This document shows positions 1 to 11,900 of a stretch of DNA of 64,000 bases, piece after piece. The stretch is from positions 1,426,001 through 1,490,000 of the forward strand of contig NW_017264197.1 of the NCBI RefSeq assembly GCF_001619985.1. Direction: 5' to 3'. The translations under genes were made by a program, and so were the position numbers. The notes under the pieces were generated by a model. It searched no databases. It was not told the origin of the DNA and was given only the letters and a program-made list of their open reading frames with translations. The stretch's first letter is position 1. Each line of letters starts with the position of its first letter. This stretch comes from Xylona heveae TC161. Its lineage: Eukaryota > Ascomycota > Xylonomycetes > Xylonales > Xylonaceae.

Positions 1-346
1 CAAGTTCAAAATTGCCTGGATTGACAAAGCCAGCATTGCTAGCGGGGGCAAAGTTGACGAGGTTGAAGCCACTGAGGGCACCTTCATTGTTTCCAGCTTG
101 AATGGCCGGAGTCATTTCCATGTCAACGTCATTGGTATTGGCAGTGCTCGGATTGGCAAGGTTACCGCCGTTGGAAGGGCCAACGCTGGGGCTGACACGG
201 GCTTTCATGGAGAATGGACTGTTATCCATCTCGACTTCGTTCATTTCGTTAGGAACGGGGGAGGATGGTTCGGAAATGTGGAATTCCTCGATGCCTTGCA
301 AGATGTTCGCGGCAAATTCATCAGCGTCCATGTTCATGCTAGTCAT
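1..346 (-). CDS. 5' part of an unknown gene, cut by the window edge
   Basis: Reading leftwards from an ATG at 344-346 the frame stays open for 115 codons to the window edge, so only the N-terminus is seen. The peptide begins MTSMNMDADEFAANILQGI and is acidic, rich in Asn, Ser, Pro and Met, without a signal peptide or membrane segment; it looks disordered, such as an activation-domain-like or adaptor N-terminus. I do not recognise the family. The start is favoured because the frame has no stop and because five well-formed introns lie directly upstream in the presumed 5' leader (391-1091), the last acceptor being only 45 nt before the ATG. Plus-strand frames over the same bases look like shadows. 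Confidence 0.6.
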   Translation of the reverse strand, partial: MTSMNMDADEFAANILQGIEEFHISEPSSPVPNEMNEVEMDNSPFSMKARVSPSVGPSNGGNLANPSTANTNDVDMEMTPAIQAGNNEGALSGFNLVNFAPASNAGFVNPGNFEL

Positions 347-390
347 TTCGAATGACGGTAAGCAAGAGCTTCTTGAATAGAGGTTCGGAT

Positions 391-1190
391 CTGCAGGGGT
401 TTGTCAGCTTCGTTCTTACTTTGGACTAATGAGTTTTAGGTCTCTTACAAGCACTGTCTAAGTATGACGTGTGTGGGTGTTTCTCGAAGGAAAGGGGATT
501 TTGAAATCTAAATGAAGTTGTCAGCTCTTTGCTCTGCGTTTTGTCAAGATCAGGAGGACTTACCGTCTCAAGAGATCACTCCGAGCTTAGCTCAAAAGCG
601 AGATTACAGCGACGAAAAAGGAAGCTTTCGAAGCGGATGAAAAAGAGAAGATGAAGGTGCGAATGAAAAGAGGATTTTACGTCTAAATGAAATTGTCAGC
701 TCTATGCTCCACACGTTATCGGCATTAGGGGGACTTACTGTCACAAAGGATCACTGCGAGCTAAGCTCAAGCTCGTGATCAACAACGACAAAAAGGGCAG
801 CTTTCGAAGCCGATGAAAAGAGGAGATGGAAGTACGAATGGAGGGGAGGATTTCGAATCTGGACGAACTTGTCAGCTCTCTGCTCCACACGTTGTCAAGA
901 TTAGGAGGACTTACCGTTACAAAGGATCACTGCGAGCTAAGCTCAAGCTCGTGATCAACAACGACAAAAAGGGCAGCTTTGGAAAGCTGATGAAAATGAG
1001 AAGATGGAGGTACGAATGAAAAGAGGATTTCGAATCTGGACGAAGTTGTCAGCTCTGTGCTACAAGCTTCATCAAGATCAGAAGGACTTACCGTCACCGG
1101 AGAATCGGTTTGAACTGAGCTCAAACGCGAGATCAACAATGACGAGAAAGACAACTTTTGAAAGCAGGTGAAGATGAGAAAGGTACGAAT
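391..1190 (-). repeat. Tandem array of intron-bearing leader units (period about 176 bp)
   Basis: Four diverged direct repeats, spaced 175, 176 and 177 bp, plus partial copies on both sides. Read on the minus strand each unit contains a complete fungal intron: donor GTAAGTCC, branch GAGCTGACAA, and acceptor TTTAG or TCCAG. The introns are 1036-1091, 859-914, 683-738 and 508-563, each exactly 56 nt; a fifth of 58 nt lies at 391-448 with donor GTAAGAGA and the same branch. Exons between them are 121, 120, 119 and 59 nt, so frame is not kept, which points to an untranslated leader of the gene starting at 346. Three of the four main units also hold the palindrome GAGCTWAGCTC. Splicing is inferred from consensus sites only. 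Confidence 0.75.
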
Positions 1191-2462
1191 GGAAAGAATA
1201 TCAGCTTGAGAGCAGACAGTTACGAACGAGAAAGATCAAAGATCAACCACGGTAAAGCTGTTCCTCGCTGACGAAAAGAAAGATGTGGATGGAGAGAAGG
1301 TGGAAGAAAGAAGAAGGGAGACGAGAGAGGAAGGAGTGCTTTTGAAGGCAAAAGTGGCTGGTCTCGCTTGAGAAGGGCGTTGTCGGGGCCGACAGTGGTG
1401 AATATGAGCTCCCTGCGGAAGGAACTGGCTACTCTGGTTTTCATTTCGAGTGACGGGCTGCTCTTATTCTCCCGCATTTGAAGGGCAAGATGGCTACGAA
1501 TTCCACTCAAATTTCTAGGCAAGTTACTCCTCGATACAGGCTATCTTGCGAATATTTTATCGATCGATTTGAAGCAGAAATGATACGTTGGCAACTATTC
1601 GTCGGTAAGTGAGATGAGGGGCATCTGAGTCCGAGTTTTGGTTCGATATTGCCTAATCGGGAAATATACGTGAATGTTGCCGGTGTTGTGGTTCGCGGTG
1701 CGCTAGGCGCGCTTGACCTGCATGGCACCGGAGCTCATTCTGACTCTACGGGGCCCGTCCTTCCCGTCTAAGCGATCATGGGGCCCTATTACCCCAGCCT
1801 CTCTATTAATGAATAGGTTTTGATGTTTTGCTACGCTTACTTGATGACTGCTCACTCTCAATCACAGGTTCGAAGCTATTCTCATATCTGGTTCATCAAA
1901 GCTACCTTGCTTTAATTTCTCAATCGAAGCTACATCTCGTGGTAGACTTGTCGTCATTCTCGAGAAGGACAATGACTTAATCACTTCACCCAGTGGCTAT
2001 CGGAAAAAGTTCCGGCAGAGTATTGTACCATTGACCATCATTGAGTGAATATCCTCGCTTGTCCATTTTATTACGTACGTGTTTTGAAATAATACCGGCC
2101 GAGATGCGGGGATGCTCGGCCGAATAGAGCTATTGACGAATTCACGGCTCTGAATACAATAGTAAGTGACTTGAGTTTGACTGCGAATAGAGCTAGAGAG
2201 TCATGTCATTACTCTATTGTTTCAGCATGACGAATAATACATTCTGGTCAGTCTCAGCTTCGAAAGGAGCTCAATGGTTCTAATATTCAAGGAGCAATAA
2301 TTCTCTTGTGTTAGGTAGTTAACTAAGTGATGCAAAGCGGGAGCAAAATCTCGGTTCTGAAGGCCAATAAATATCCTAGCCATGTGCGCAGGTTACAATA
2401 ATCAGGAGTGCAAGCATCACAGAAATTGAATTGCGCGGTTCTCTTTGCCTCTCATCATTTGG
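1191..2462. other. Intergenic, presumed promoter of the left-edge gene; one hairpin
   Basis: No convincing coding sequence. Minus-strand open frames at 1220-1522 and 1507-1728 have no codon bias or recognisable motif. A perfect 8-bp inverted repeat CGGCCGAG/CTCGGCCG (2096-2103 and 2115-2122, 11-nt loop) stands out. The right part is the 3' flank of the minus-strand gene that ends at 2463. Confidence 0.6.
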
Positions 2463-3803
2463 TTAATGCTGTGCTTGTTTGGGAGCTTTCAAAGCACCAA
2501 CGCGGTGCACCCAGAACTTTCCTTCTGTAGCATCCTCCACTTTTGCAAACGACCTATGGTGAAAGCCCCATTGGATAGCCTTCCTCTCCTGGCCATCAAT
2601 CTCTACCTTCAAAACCTGTTTATCCTTGATCTCGGTTGGGTCATTCATTCTCAAGAACTCGATGTTGAGGCCGCTAGCCACATGACCAATAATTAAGTCT
2701 TTATCATGGATGTGTTCAAGTTCATCCAGGAAACCCTTTCTTCTTCGCGAGAGGAGAGCAACTTCTCTCCACTCGTTCCATAAGGACTGTTCTTGAGAGC
2801 CTGACCAGAGATATTTGACAGACAGAATTCTGGCCAAACTTTCCGGAATATCAACTTGTACAATTCGCAGATCATCTAGAGGTACCTTATGCTTACCCCA
2901 CGCTGCGTACAGGTCTGCAGTCTCTTTCTGTGGAGTAAAATAGCTGAATGCTATAAGTCCGCCAAAGTCTCCTTCCACCGTGGCAATTTTACCCAGCTCC
3001 AGTCGCCGCGTCTCCTTATTGCAGAGCAATTTGCATCTATATCCATGCTCTGCACGCCAAAGAGTAGTGTCGCTAGGTGCGACTTCTGGCGCAACAACGT
3101 CTTCCGCCGAAATTGGCGCAGATGACCTTTGCTCAGCAGCTTCGTTCTCTGCAGAATGGTCCGACGTCTCATCCATCTCTTGCATATGGATGACCAGATC
3201 TTTTACAGTCTCGTCAAGGGCTTCGACTACTTCGAAAGCAGCCTGTGCCGCATCCAACACCCAGAACTCACAGCTGGCTGTACATCTGATGCCTTCAAAT
3301 TCAGGCATCAGAATTGCTTCCTTGAGCGTCGAGTTGATTCCCAAGCGGTCCAGATGGCCACTCCAGTCATCCAAGGAGCTCGTTGGGCCAGGCCCGAGCA
3401 TGGTGATCCTTGAGAGCGCAAAATCAAGGAAATCTACCTCGCCGATAGCGACATGTTCACGGAAATACGGATCATCCATGGCAGCAAGAGCAGTAGAATA
3501 GTTGTGCCACATTTCCGCGGCAGTTTTGAAGCCAATGAACTCGTAGGTCTCTTGACTATGTAAGTCCGCAGGTATTTCCACTTCGTCTGTCTCAATCTTC
3601 AGACATGATGCTTTGAAATCACGAGAAGTGACAGTGTTATGTGATGGTTGTGAAAAGGCTTGATTGGATATAGTTGAAGTAGGTGACATTATTACCAGAG
3701 GAGAGATCTTGCGCTTGTTCCCTTTGATTGGAGATAATAGATTCTTTTGTTCTAGAAAAGCCGCGACACCTTCGGATATTGTTTGTCTGTTCTGAGTGCC
3801 CAT
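2463..3803 (-). CDS. Orphan 446-residue protein, first member of a local three-gene family
   Basis: Single uninterrupted exon from ATG at 3803, 446 residues. The N-terminal 80 residues are Ser/Lys-rich and disordered. Residues about 85-200 carry ETYEFIGFKTAAEMWHNYS followed by an acidic helix-like stretch ending FWVLD; the same pattern recurs in the genes at 36940-37560 and 39559-40500. A separate C-terminal domain (about 245-435) has FSYFTPQKETADLYAAWGKH, then IVQVDIPESL, WNEWREVALLSRRRK and DLIIGHVASG. By eye this order resembles DUF3990-like, ADP-ribosyltransferase-fold domains (Y-T...A..WA, V.V...L, W...V..R, D.IIG..A). That is an inference; no catalytic residue can be assigned safely. 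No signal peptide or membrane segment. Confidence 0.8.
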   Translation of the reverse strand: MGTQNRQTISEGVAAFLEQKNLLSPIKGNKRKISPLVIMSPTSTISNQAFSQPSHNTVTSRDFKASCLKIETDEVEIPADLHSQETYEFIGFKTAAEMWHNYSTALAAMDDPYFREHVAIGEVDFLDFALSRITMLGPGPTSSLDDWSGHLDRLGINSTLKEAILMPEFEGIRCTASCEFWVLDAAQAAFEVVEALDETVKDLVIHMQEMDETSDHSAENEAAEQRSSAPISAEDVVAPEVAPSDTTLWRAEHGYRCKLLCNKETRRLELGKIATVEGDFGGLIAFSYFTPQKETADLYAAWGKHKVPLDDLRIVQVDIPESLARILSVKYLWSGSQEQSLWNEWREVALLSRRRKGFLDELEHIHDKDLIIGHVASGLNIEFLRMNDPTEIKDKQVLKVEIDGQERKAIQWGFHHRSFAKVEDATEGKFWVHRVGALKAPKQAQH

Positions 3804-5434
3804 CTTGGCAAGCCAGTCGAAGCTGATGAGAGTTCAGGAACCTCGATCAAATTAAAAATTAATATAGCTAAAATATTGAAGCAAAGCATTTGGCTTGGGG
3901 AAGTAAGACCGATGTAGGTCTATAGCTTGTTTTATCTCGGAGTCAGGTATTCTTAGCCAGGTATGCACCGACGTGGCTTCAGCGTACTTAAGGTGTCCAT
4001 TGGAAATGATGAATAATAGGCCGGTTTACATTCAATTAGAAAAGCCATACTAAGTGTGAATCGTGCAAAAAGGACCAGACCAAACTGGGTAGATCAATTG
4101 AATATGCCACCATGAATATGCCACCATGGTCTTTATTCACCGTTATGGTTACGCTTTGGGAAAGGGGTAAACAAGTTGTCAGTATAATTATTGTGCACGT
4201 TATTCGTACCTTGCACAATTATGCAGATATCGCTGAATTTATGCATAGATGGATTGGCGCAAAAGAACCACCCTCATCCGGTCCGAGCTATTTTTTCCAA
4301 ATCGAAAGCTAATCCAAGCAGATAAGATAATAGCTGTACTGTGCTTTTGAACGGGTAGAGATCTACACTGAGTAATTTTTGAACGGATAATGTCTGTATA
4401 GACGGCAGGTAGGCCGCTTTCAACTCCGGATTTTGGAATGTAAAGCATCATAGAATTATTTGTCTCTGGCATGCTTTAGTTACTTATATGATCTAGACTG
4501 TGGAGACATATATTTATTTTCTCCCTTGGATGTCTTAAGCATATGGATCTATGCTTCTCAGAAATATATTTGAAGTAATACATATTTACCATGATATTTA
4601 TGGTATAAGACGCACATTTGTTAATTAAAATCTCCCTAATCAAGGAGGAAAAAAAAAAAAACAGCAAACAAACCTAACTGAATATTTCATATCAACAGCG
4701 TAAATATGAATTAATCTAGAATATTATAGGTGGAATAATTGAATTGATATTTATCGCGGGTTGAAGAAGTGAGATGTTTCTAAATATATTCGTGGGGCAA
4801 GTCGGAGAAATCTCCGTGGGGTTGTCCCCAGCATAACCACAGCTGAAAAGCAAGTACAACTACCTCTAGAAGGGCATAATTTTCGTCAGAGTAGAGTACT
4901 ACTACTTTCAGGCTCGACGCCATAGCCGTTATCCCGACTGGAGTGACCTCAAGGTTGAGCTGGAGAGTTGACGTTCATACATTTGCAGTATTATATTGCT
5001 GGCAGTTTCTATAATTTCTGTTGCTCAACAAATTGTTGGAAACGTATATCATTGTGCGCCCAATATTCTTATGTTTTGCTCTCTCTCTCAGAACGAGCAT
5101 AAACCACGCACCGTCGCTTGCGTACGTACATCAATCCTACCGTAGCTCGGGTCTATCGCGTACCTTACGTCGGTCGGCCAAAGCTCGAACAGACGATAGC
5201 AACTCTTCTGCCCCAGGAATGCAGATACCTCACACTTTTCCGCTTTGCTTCTGATTGGCTTGCGAGGAAAGGGGACAGTGGGAGGTCTCTTGTGAAACAT
5301 CTACTCAATCATTGACGTACCCTGACCTCTGATATCATGCAAACAAGAGCTGTCGATTGAACTAGAGGTCTACATCCCAACGATAGTCAAGACCATTCGC
5401 ATCCGTGCTTGCGGGCGCGTGAGAAGCGCCCATC
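3804..5434. other. Intergenic, AT-rich, between divergently transcribed genes
   Basis: Divergent promoter region for the orphan gene (minus) and the Rab GAP (plus). Bases 4000-4800 are markedly AT-rich. A perfect 14-bp tandem duplication of GAATATGCCACCAT lies at 4100-4127. No gene or RNA recognised. Confidence 0.6.
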
Positions 5435-8400
5435 ATGTTCAGCATATCGTCTCTCGTCCAGAAGGCCCAATCCCTCGTTGATCCATCGTCTGCTCCTGTC
5501 CCTGGGAGCTCTGACCGAAAGCCCTCCAAATCCGCTCTATTCCGTCATCAGTTTCGGTTGCCCGATTCCCAAAACCCTCTGCAAGAGATCACTGCAGAGC
5601 TAACCCTCCCGCCTCCGCATTCCACCAGCTCAACAAACAAGCCGCGAACTGAGAAAGATTACGATCGAGACCGTGATCGGGGAAATAATTATCCAGGAAA
5701 GCTGCATCTGAGCGAAAGCTTCCTGTGTTTTTCAACGCAGCCGACAAGTTTCTTACCGTCCGCTAGTCTGGGCTCATCAAGTGGGTTTACCGGACAAACA
5801 CATGGAGAAGGGCCAGCAGGCAATGGGTTCACCCTTCCACTTTGCGCTATTCGACGCGTGGAAAGGCTTCATAGCCAAAGTTATATGTTTGCTCTGAATA
5901 TCACAACCTGGAATGGCCTCACCTCAGCCGGGCAGAGCAACGCAGCCTCTGAGCCTCAAAGGTTTACGATACAGCTCGCGGGGAGTCGTCAAGCATGTGA
6001 AAAATTTTGTGACGGCCTAAAGAAGGGGCTCAGAGAGGGAATCCGAGAGGTCGAGAACCTCAAAGCTGTTGTTGCTGAATGCTATTCAGAGTATCTCCTC
6101 TCCAATGAACCAAAGAAAGCAAAAGATGGAGCCAAGGATGACACAACCGCACGTGAACCTCCTGACGCGGGGCTGGGAATGGTCTTCAAGTATCCCGGTG
6201 ATGCTCGCAAGCTGCGAGATCGGAGCAAGATGAGACTCTGGGGGGAATATTTGCGAGGTAGGCATCGCCTTCCCGACTAACAAATTTTGAAAGATGCGTT
6301 GCTGACGTGGGATAATTAGAAAACGGTCGTAATGCCACGTTAATTCGGCAATCCACATTCCATAAACTTATCCGGGTTGGTCTTCCAAACAGGCTACGGG
6401 GTGAAATTTGGGAACTCGCCTCGGGCTCCTTTTTCGTCAGGCTCCAGGATCCAAAGCTCTACTCCGAAACGCTCTTAAAGTATTCTGGGAGGACTTCGCT
6501 GGCCATTGATGAGATTGAAAAAGATCTGAATCGAAGTCTTCCAGAATATCCTGGTTTTCAGAGCGAGGAGGGAATTGGACGACTGCGAAGAGTTTTGACG
6601 GCGTATAGTTGGACCAATGAACAAGTTGGATACTGCCAGGCAATGAATATTGTCGTAGCAGCACTTCTCATGTTTGTAGAGCCTTAATCTCCCCGCGTCG
6701 TGCAGATGCTAATTCTCCCACGAACAGCTACATGTCCGAGTCCCAAGCTTTCTTTCTCCTCTCTGTGCTCTGTGACAGACTTCTTCCAGGGTATTATTCT
6801 ACCACCATGTACGGGACCCTACTCGATCAGCGAGTATTTGAGTCGCTCGTGGAGAAGACGATGCCGATTTTATGGGACCACCTCGTCAAATCTGACGTGC
6901 AACTATCTGTGGTCTCGTTACCCTGGTTCCTCTCGCTCTACATAAACTCCATGCCTCTCATTTTCGCCTTTCGCGTTCTTGATGTGTTCTTCTTGGAAGG
7001 ACCCAAGGTCCTGTTTCAAGTTGGCTTAGCGATCCTTCGCATCAACGGCGAGGAGCTGCTTGATGCTACGGACGACGGGGCCTTTATCTCAATTCTGAAA
7101 TCGTACTTTTCTCGCCTCAACGAATCTGCTCATCCTCGCTCGGAAAATGAGAGACTGAGAGCCGTGACGAAATTCCAGGAATTGATGGTTGTTGCTTTCA
7201 AGGAGTTCTCCAACATTACGCAACACACCATATCAGAGCAGCGGGCCAAGCACAAGGACGCAGTTCTGAACAATATTGAAAGCTTTGCCAAACGAACATC
7301 AATACGAAATCTCGGTCCGGACAGCAAGCGCCTCAGTCAAGACGATCTGGGCTTCCTCTACGATAGATTTTATAGCGTTCTCTACGAGCGACAACAGCGG
7401 ATGCAGATGATTCGAGACGAGACCGAGCGACGAGCAAGGTCTGGTAACATTGAGGCCAATGAAATTGTTACTGGAGTCGGTGGCAATACAGAAGTCGAAA
7501 AGGGAAGAGTTGGGCTGGGCCCTAGTGCGACCTTGATGGACTATGACGCCTTCCGAGAGTTCTTAGCCGGCATCGCGCCATGGGCCATCTCCGATACACC
7601 GAGTCCATCTCAAAATAATCTGGCTTCTGAAAAGTCGCCATTCTCTTCGTTTGGTGGAGGTCTCAAGGGCCGAAATCGATCACTCTCGCCCTGGGGTGCT
7701 GGAAATCCAGAACCGGCAGATCATGAATTCGTGCAAAGACTCTTTGGGAAATGGGATGTGAACAAGACCGGAGCCCTGAGCTTGCAAAATGTGGTGGCAG
7801 GTTTCGCTCAGATTAAGGGTACGCGAGATATTCTCGCGAGCATCAGCTATTTCTTTGATCTCTACGATGACGATGGGGATGGAAAAGTTGACCGAGAAGG
7901 AATACTACGCATCTCCGAGGCATTATTGTTCTTGTCGAGGCGTGGCTTGCAAGGACTTTTGACTCCTGCGCCCACTGGAGTGCCTGGGGAGTCCGATCGT
8001 GATCTCGACAATGGCCTTGATGATCAAGCACTGGGTAACATTGACGAAAGGTTTTTGAACAGCGTCAGCGCCTTCATTCGTCGTTGCTTTGAATACGCTG
8101 ATCCGGATCGCTCACACGAACAAGCTACAAATTCGACCAGCGCAAATGTCAATGATATGAATGATGGTCTAGCTGCATTTAGCATTGGCAAGGATGAGGA
8201 AGATCTCTTAGATCTAGATGATGCCAGTGGAAACCGTTCCACGGGTGAAGGTGATTCCCAGGAAAAGGCAAGCTCGAGTTCTGAAGCAGCGGCAGACCAG
8301 TCTGAATTATCTGAAGCGACAAGGGCGAATCAAAATTCTGCAAATCTTGCACTTGATCCGGCAAATCCGCTTCACATCATACTTCCAACCTTCCGAATGG

Positions 8401-8984
8401 TCATTCTCGCTGATGAGTTGCTTCAGCGATTCTTTGAGTCATTCTTCCCCGATTCATTCCAGCTCTCTGAACGTCCCATGGAAGACGTCTCGTCCTCGAA
8501 GCTCACCACATTTGCAAGCGTATCCGGAGGTCGTGTAGGCAACATACCTACACCCCTATCTCGGTCGCCTGTGACTGGAGGAATGGTTCCACCAGGCAAA
8601 GGCTTGCGAGGTATGCTGGATAACCTCGTGACCGATGGCATGCGGGTGGCGGCCGAAGTGAGAAAACGCATGGACGAGGCGCAACGTGAAATGGAACGCA
8701 ATGCTCTTGGCCGAGATGAAGAGGACGAAGAGGAAGAAATTGAGGAAGGAGGTAAAGTGTCGTTGGGCTCCCGCGGCGATGCAGAGACGCGAAGCGTCAT
8801 GGAACGCGATCGGGATCTCCTTGAAGGAGCTGAAGCGGAGTTTGGAGGCATTGGCGAAAGCGGGTCTACGGGAGAAGTGACGGCACCTCAGTCATCATCT
8901 CATATTTTGGACCTACCTGCAGAACCGTCTCGGCGGAGAAGTGCCAGCTCGGCTACGCAAAAGGTCGTCGAGTTTGAACGATGA
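5435..8984 (+). CDS. GYP2: Rab GTPase-activating protein with GRAM, TBC and EF-hand domains (Gyp2/Mdr1 type)
   Basis: Three exons, 5435-6257, 6320-6671 and 6728-8984, give 1143 residues in frame; both introns have GT-AG ends and the second (56 nt) restores [18 protein letters not shown]. Order: disordered N-terminus; GRAM-like domain (about 75-200) with [16 protein letters not shown] domain (about 290-500) with the arginine-finger motif IEKDLNR (Arg about 346) and glutamine finger GYCQAMN (Gln about 381), so it should be catalytically competent; EF-hand near 765-785 with [12 protein letters not shown]; acidic C-terminal tail with a basic, coiled-coil-like stretch near 1030. In yeast this family acts on Rab GTPases such as Ypt6 in Golgi/endosome recycling; the target here is not visible. 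The start ATG is the first after an in-frame upstream stop region. Confidence 0.92.
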
Positions 8985-11900
8985 TTGAAAGAAATGCCCA
9001 TAGACGAATCCATTTCCAAGACCAACATCCATTTTGCTTACACTGTCATACTCCACTCTTTCTTTGTCTATCCCACACCTCCTGGTCCATTTAAACGAAC
9101 ATGGGTGCAATCGGTACATGGATCTGTCGGCCGGATCTCAGATGCAACGATTTACTTCGGGTCCAGCAATCATAGCCGTAAGATGCAATTTCCGCCTCTG
9201 AACAATTGTTCCCACACTCTGGGATCTGGCATACATTTTCAAGAGATCTTGCCCGTGTGTTGACGATGGGACACGATGCTAAGTTAGAGGGGAACCAGGA
9301 TCGAGTTGTGGCCCTGTCTGCCCTGTCCGCTGTGCCTCCCTTTCCGTCGCTCACTGCCTCCCCTTGTCGCCTCTACTGCCGGGAACATGTCTCCTTTGTT
9401 CCCGAGCCGTGTGGATCATCGAGCAGGGCTGCACGGCCCCCAAAGGGGTGTGCGTTTGCCGAGCAGACTAGGTTTACAGTGTGGTAAGGTTTTACGGTTC
9501 GACTCCCTATTCGGCGCCTCTTTGCAATGTCTTCAGTTTATGCCCACTCGTGAGGATTTATTCCTTGTCACTGCATAAAGTATATCACGTTCCGGTGCAT
9601 GGGTATTTTTTCTTCGTATTCGGTGGTTATCTTTTCGTTTCTTTTTTCATGTTTCCTTCAGATAGCATCTCCATCTTTCCCTACATATCTTGTACCCACA
9701 GAGGTACAAAGTATGTTACATGTTCAGGATAAGCATTTTGCGGGTGAATAGAAATTAAATGAGTCAAAAGCAATGTTACTAGGCCTAGGAGATGTATGTC
9801 GGAGTTTTTTCGGTTGGGTGCAATCGAGTTCGAGACAGAGTACGTGACAAAAACATGACGGAACGTTTGGTAGGTACTGTCTTGCAGAAGCAAAATACCT
9901 ACCGTCGGAAGGTTCCGAGTTCGGAGACGGCCACCGCCTTGCCCCCATCTCAGATCGTAGTATAAATAATACTGTACGATCTAGACTCTAGTCCAGGGCG
10001 GAGGATTACTACTGCACATGGGATCAGTGATCGGCGGTGAAAGAAGAGGCACAGACAGTATGGATGGAGGAGGGAGGTGCTCTGCCTGTCTGTGCGGAAA
10101 AGTCTCTGAACACGGAGATTTTTCGTTTGCAACGGCGGCGAGCGCGGTGTTTCATCCCGACGTTGGGGTGAATTATCTTAGGTATAGGGTAGGTGATGAA
10201 TGATCTGTCATATATGATACTTGCGGTGCCGATGGATTACAGTGCTATACACGTATACGTCGTTTGTAGAATCTGCTCCGTATCATGTCTGCTCATAATG
10301 GCCAGCTACGACGTTGTTCGGAAGAAGGGAGAGGGAGAAGAAAAGAAAAAAGAGACTTGTGCCCAAGGAAAAGGTTCGGCTCGGCTACGGAGCACACCAA
10401 CCTTGGCATTTGACATTTGGCAGATGGGTAAGCTTACCGAGGCATTCGTTATGTTAATTCCCCTCGTGCGGTAACCTAGGTACCTGTCATGCTTTTGACT
10501 GACACTTTTCCCTTGGCGGGCCCCATTTTGCTTGTTGCCCGCCCCACCTTGTCTGCGCATTCTCTCAATTTCTCTCACCTTTCCCCGACCTCCCTTCCTC
10601 GCTGCTCATCATGCAACTCTTCTCTACCGATTCGTCAAACCAGGTATTGCAGTACCAGGGATTGTGTCGGTAGTAGTTCTCTTATTTGTCGCTCAACTGA
10701 GCCAACGAGAGGTTAAGTGAAGCCAGACGGGGCGGGTTTACGGAAGCCAGTCGGCGGAAACCGTTGAGCCATTGGGAACTAGAGAGCAAACGCTAAAGCC
10801 TCACTAAACCGCAGCGAAAGGGTTCTCTACGTCCCCACTATCGTCTGTTGGTCTGCCTCAGGCCAACTCGCTATTACGGTTAAGGCATCCAAATTGTCAG
10901 AGGGCGCCGTCGACTACAACGGTTACCCAACTCCCGCACGGAGAGCTACTGAGCTCGCTAGACTGGGGGGTTTCCTGTCTACCATCACCAAACGAGTACA
11001 GTACGCTCCATATACATCGTAGGACGCGTGTCGACTACTGCAGGGGACACTTTAGGCCCGTTTACCTTCTACCCGCCCCATCCAGGGAACAGGGCGTGAG
11101 GCCCATGGTATCCCTGAACGGGGATTATTTTTCTCTTTCTTCTTTGTTCGTCAAGTGTTTTTTTTTTTTTTTTCTCTTCCCTTTTCAGCCAGTGCGCTTT
11201 TGAATTGTGCCAAGGCTTGGCTAACGTTTAACGGTCTGGTTGTTGTCTAAAAAGATGTGGGACCGAGGTTAAGCTGGCGACACGTTCGAAATAATCTGAC
11301 GATGATGACCTCTTTGGTCGACAAATTACGGAGTACAATCACCGTCCTAACCCTGTTTACCGATAGCTTCCCCGACTGTCCTCTTTTTGGACGGGCATAA
11401 GGGAATGGTTTGGCCGGATGCTTTGTTCTCGTTGCGTTTCAAGGCGTCTTTTGTGGCCAAGGTACCCGCGCCAAAGGTTAATGTCTTGCAGCGTGGATTG
11501 GATATACTAGGGTTGAAACAAAGCGCCCATCTCAAGGACTCGTGCACTGGACATTGGCCATGTCAATAATGATGCCCGTGCCCTGGCAGTGGCTTTATTC
11601 TGCAGGGACGATTATGCATGATGTGATTTGTGGCTTTTGAAAAAGTGAGTTTTGAGGATGATTCGGCAGGGCTGCTGCTTTGGCCGACCAAGGTTTGTAT
11701 CCGGTCATTCGACCCAGAGCCGAGTCTCTCAAGTTCTTCACTTTTTGAAGGGGCGCCTGTCCCATCCGTGACTGGTCTTTCTTGGGGGGAAGATATCCTG
11801 AGCCCGGTAGTTTGGTGGACCCATGGCATTATTACTGCACGGAGGGTACGGAGTATTATCCTTCGCATTTTACTTTGCTCTCATTCGCCTTTCTTTGAGC

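Noticed and set aside
98-380. Two plus-strand frames of 85 and 92 codons
   Set aside because: They overlie the better minus-strand coding frame that is open to the window edge and preceded by clean introns.
927-1154. 75-codon minus frame through the leader repeats
   Set aside because: It reads straight through a consensus intron and its frame is not kept in the other repeat units.
8423-8851. 142-codon minus frame
   Set aside because: Antisense shadow of the acidic/Ser-rich tail of the Rab GAP gene.
9470-9520. T-loop-like GGTTCGACTCCC, possible second tRNA
   Set aside because: The flanking bases form neither a T stem nor an acceptor stem.
10612-10668. ATG after a CT-rich tract, 18-codon frame
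   Set aside because: Too short, and no supported downstream exon; noted only as possible leader of a non-coding transcript.
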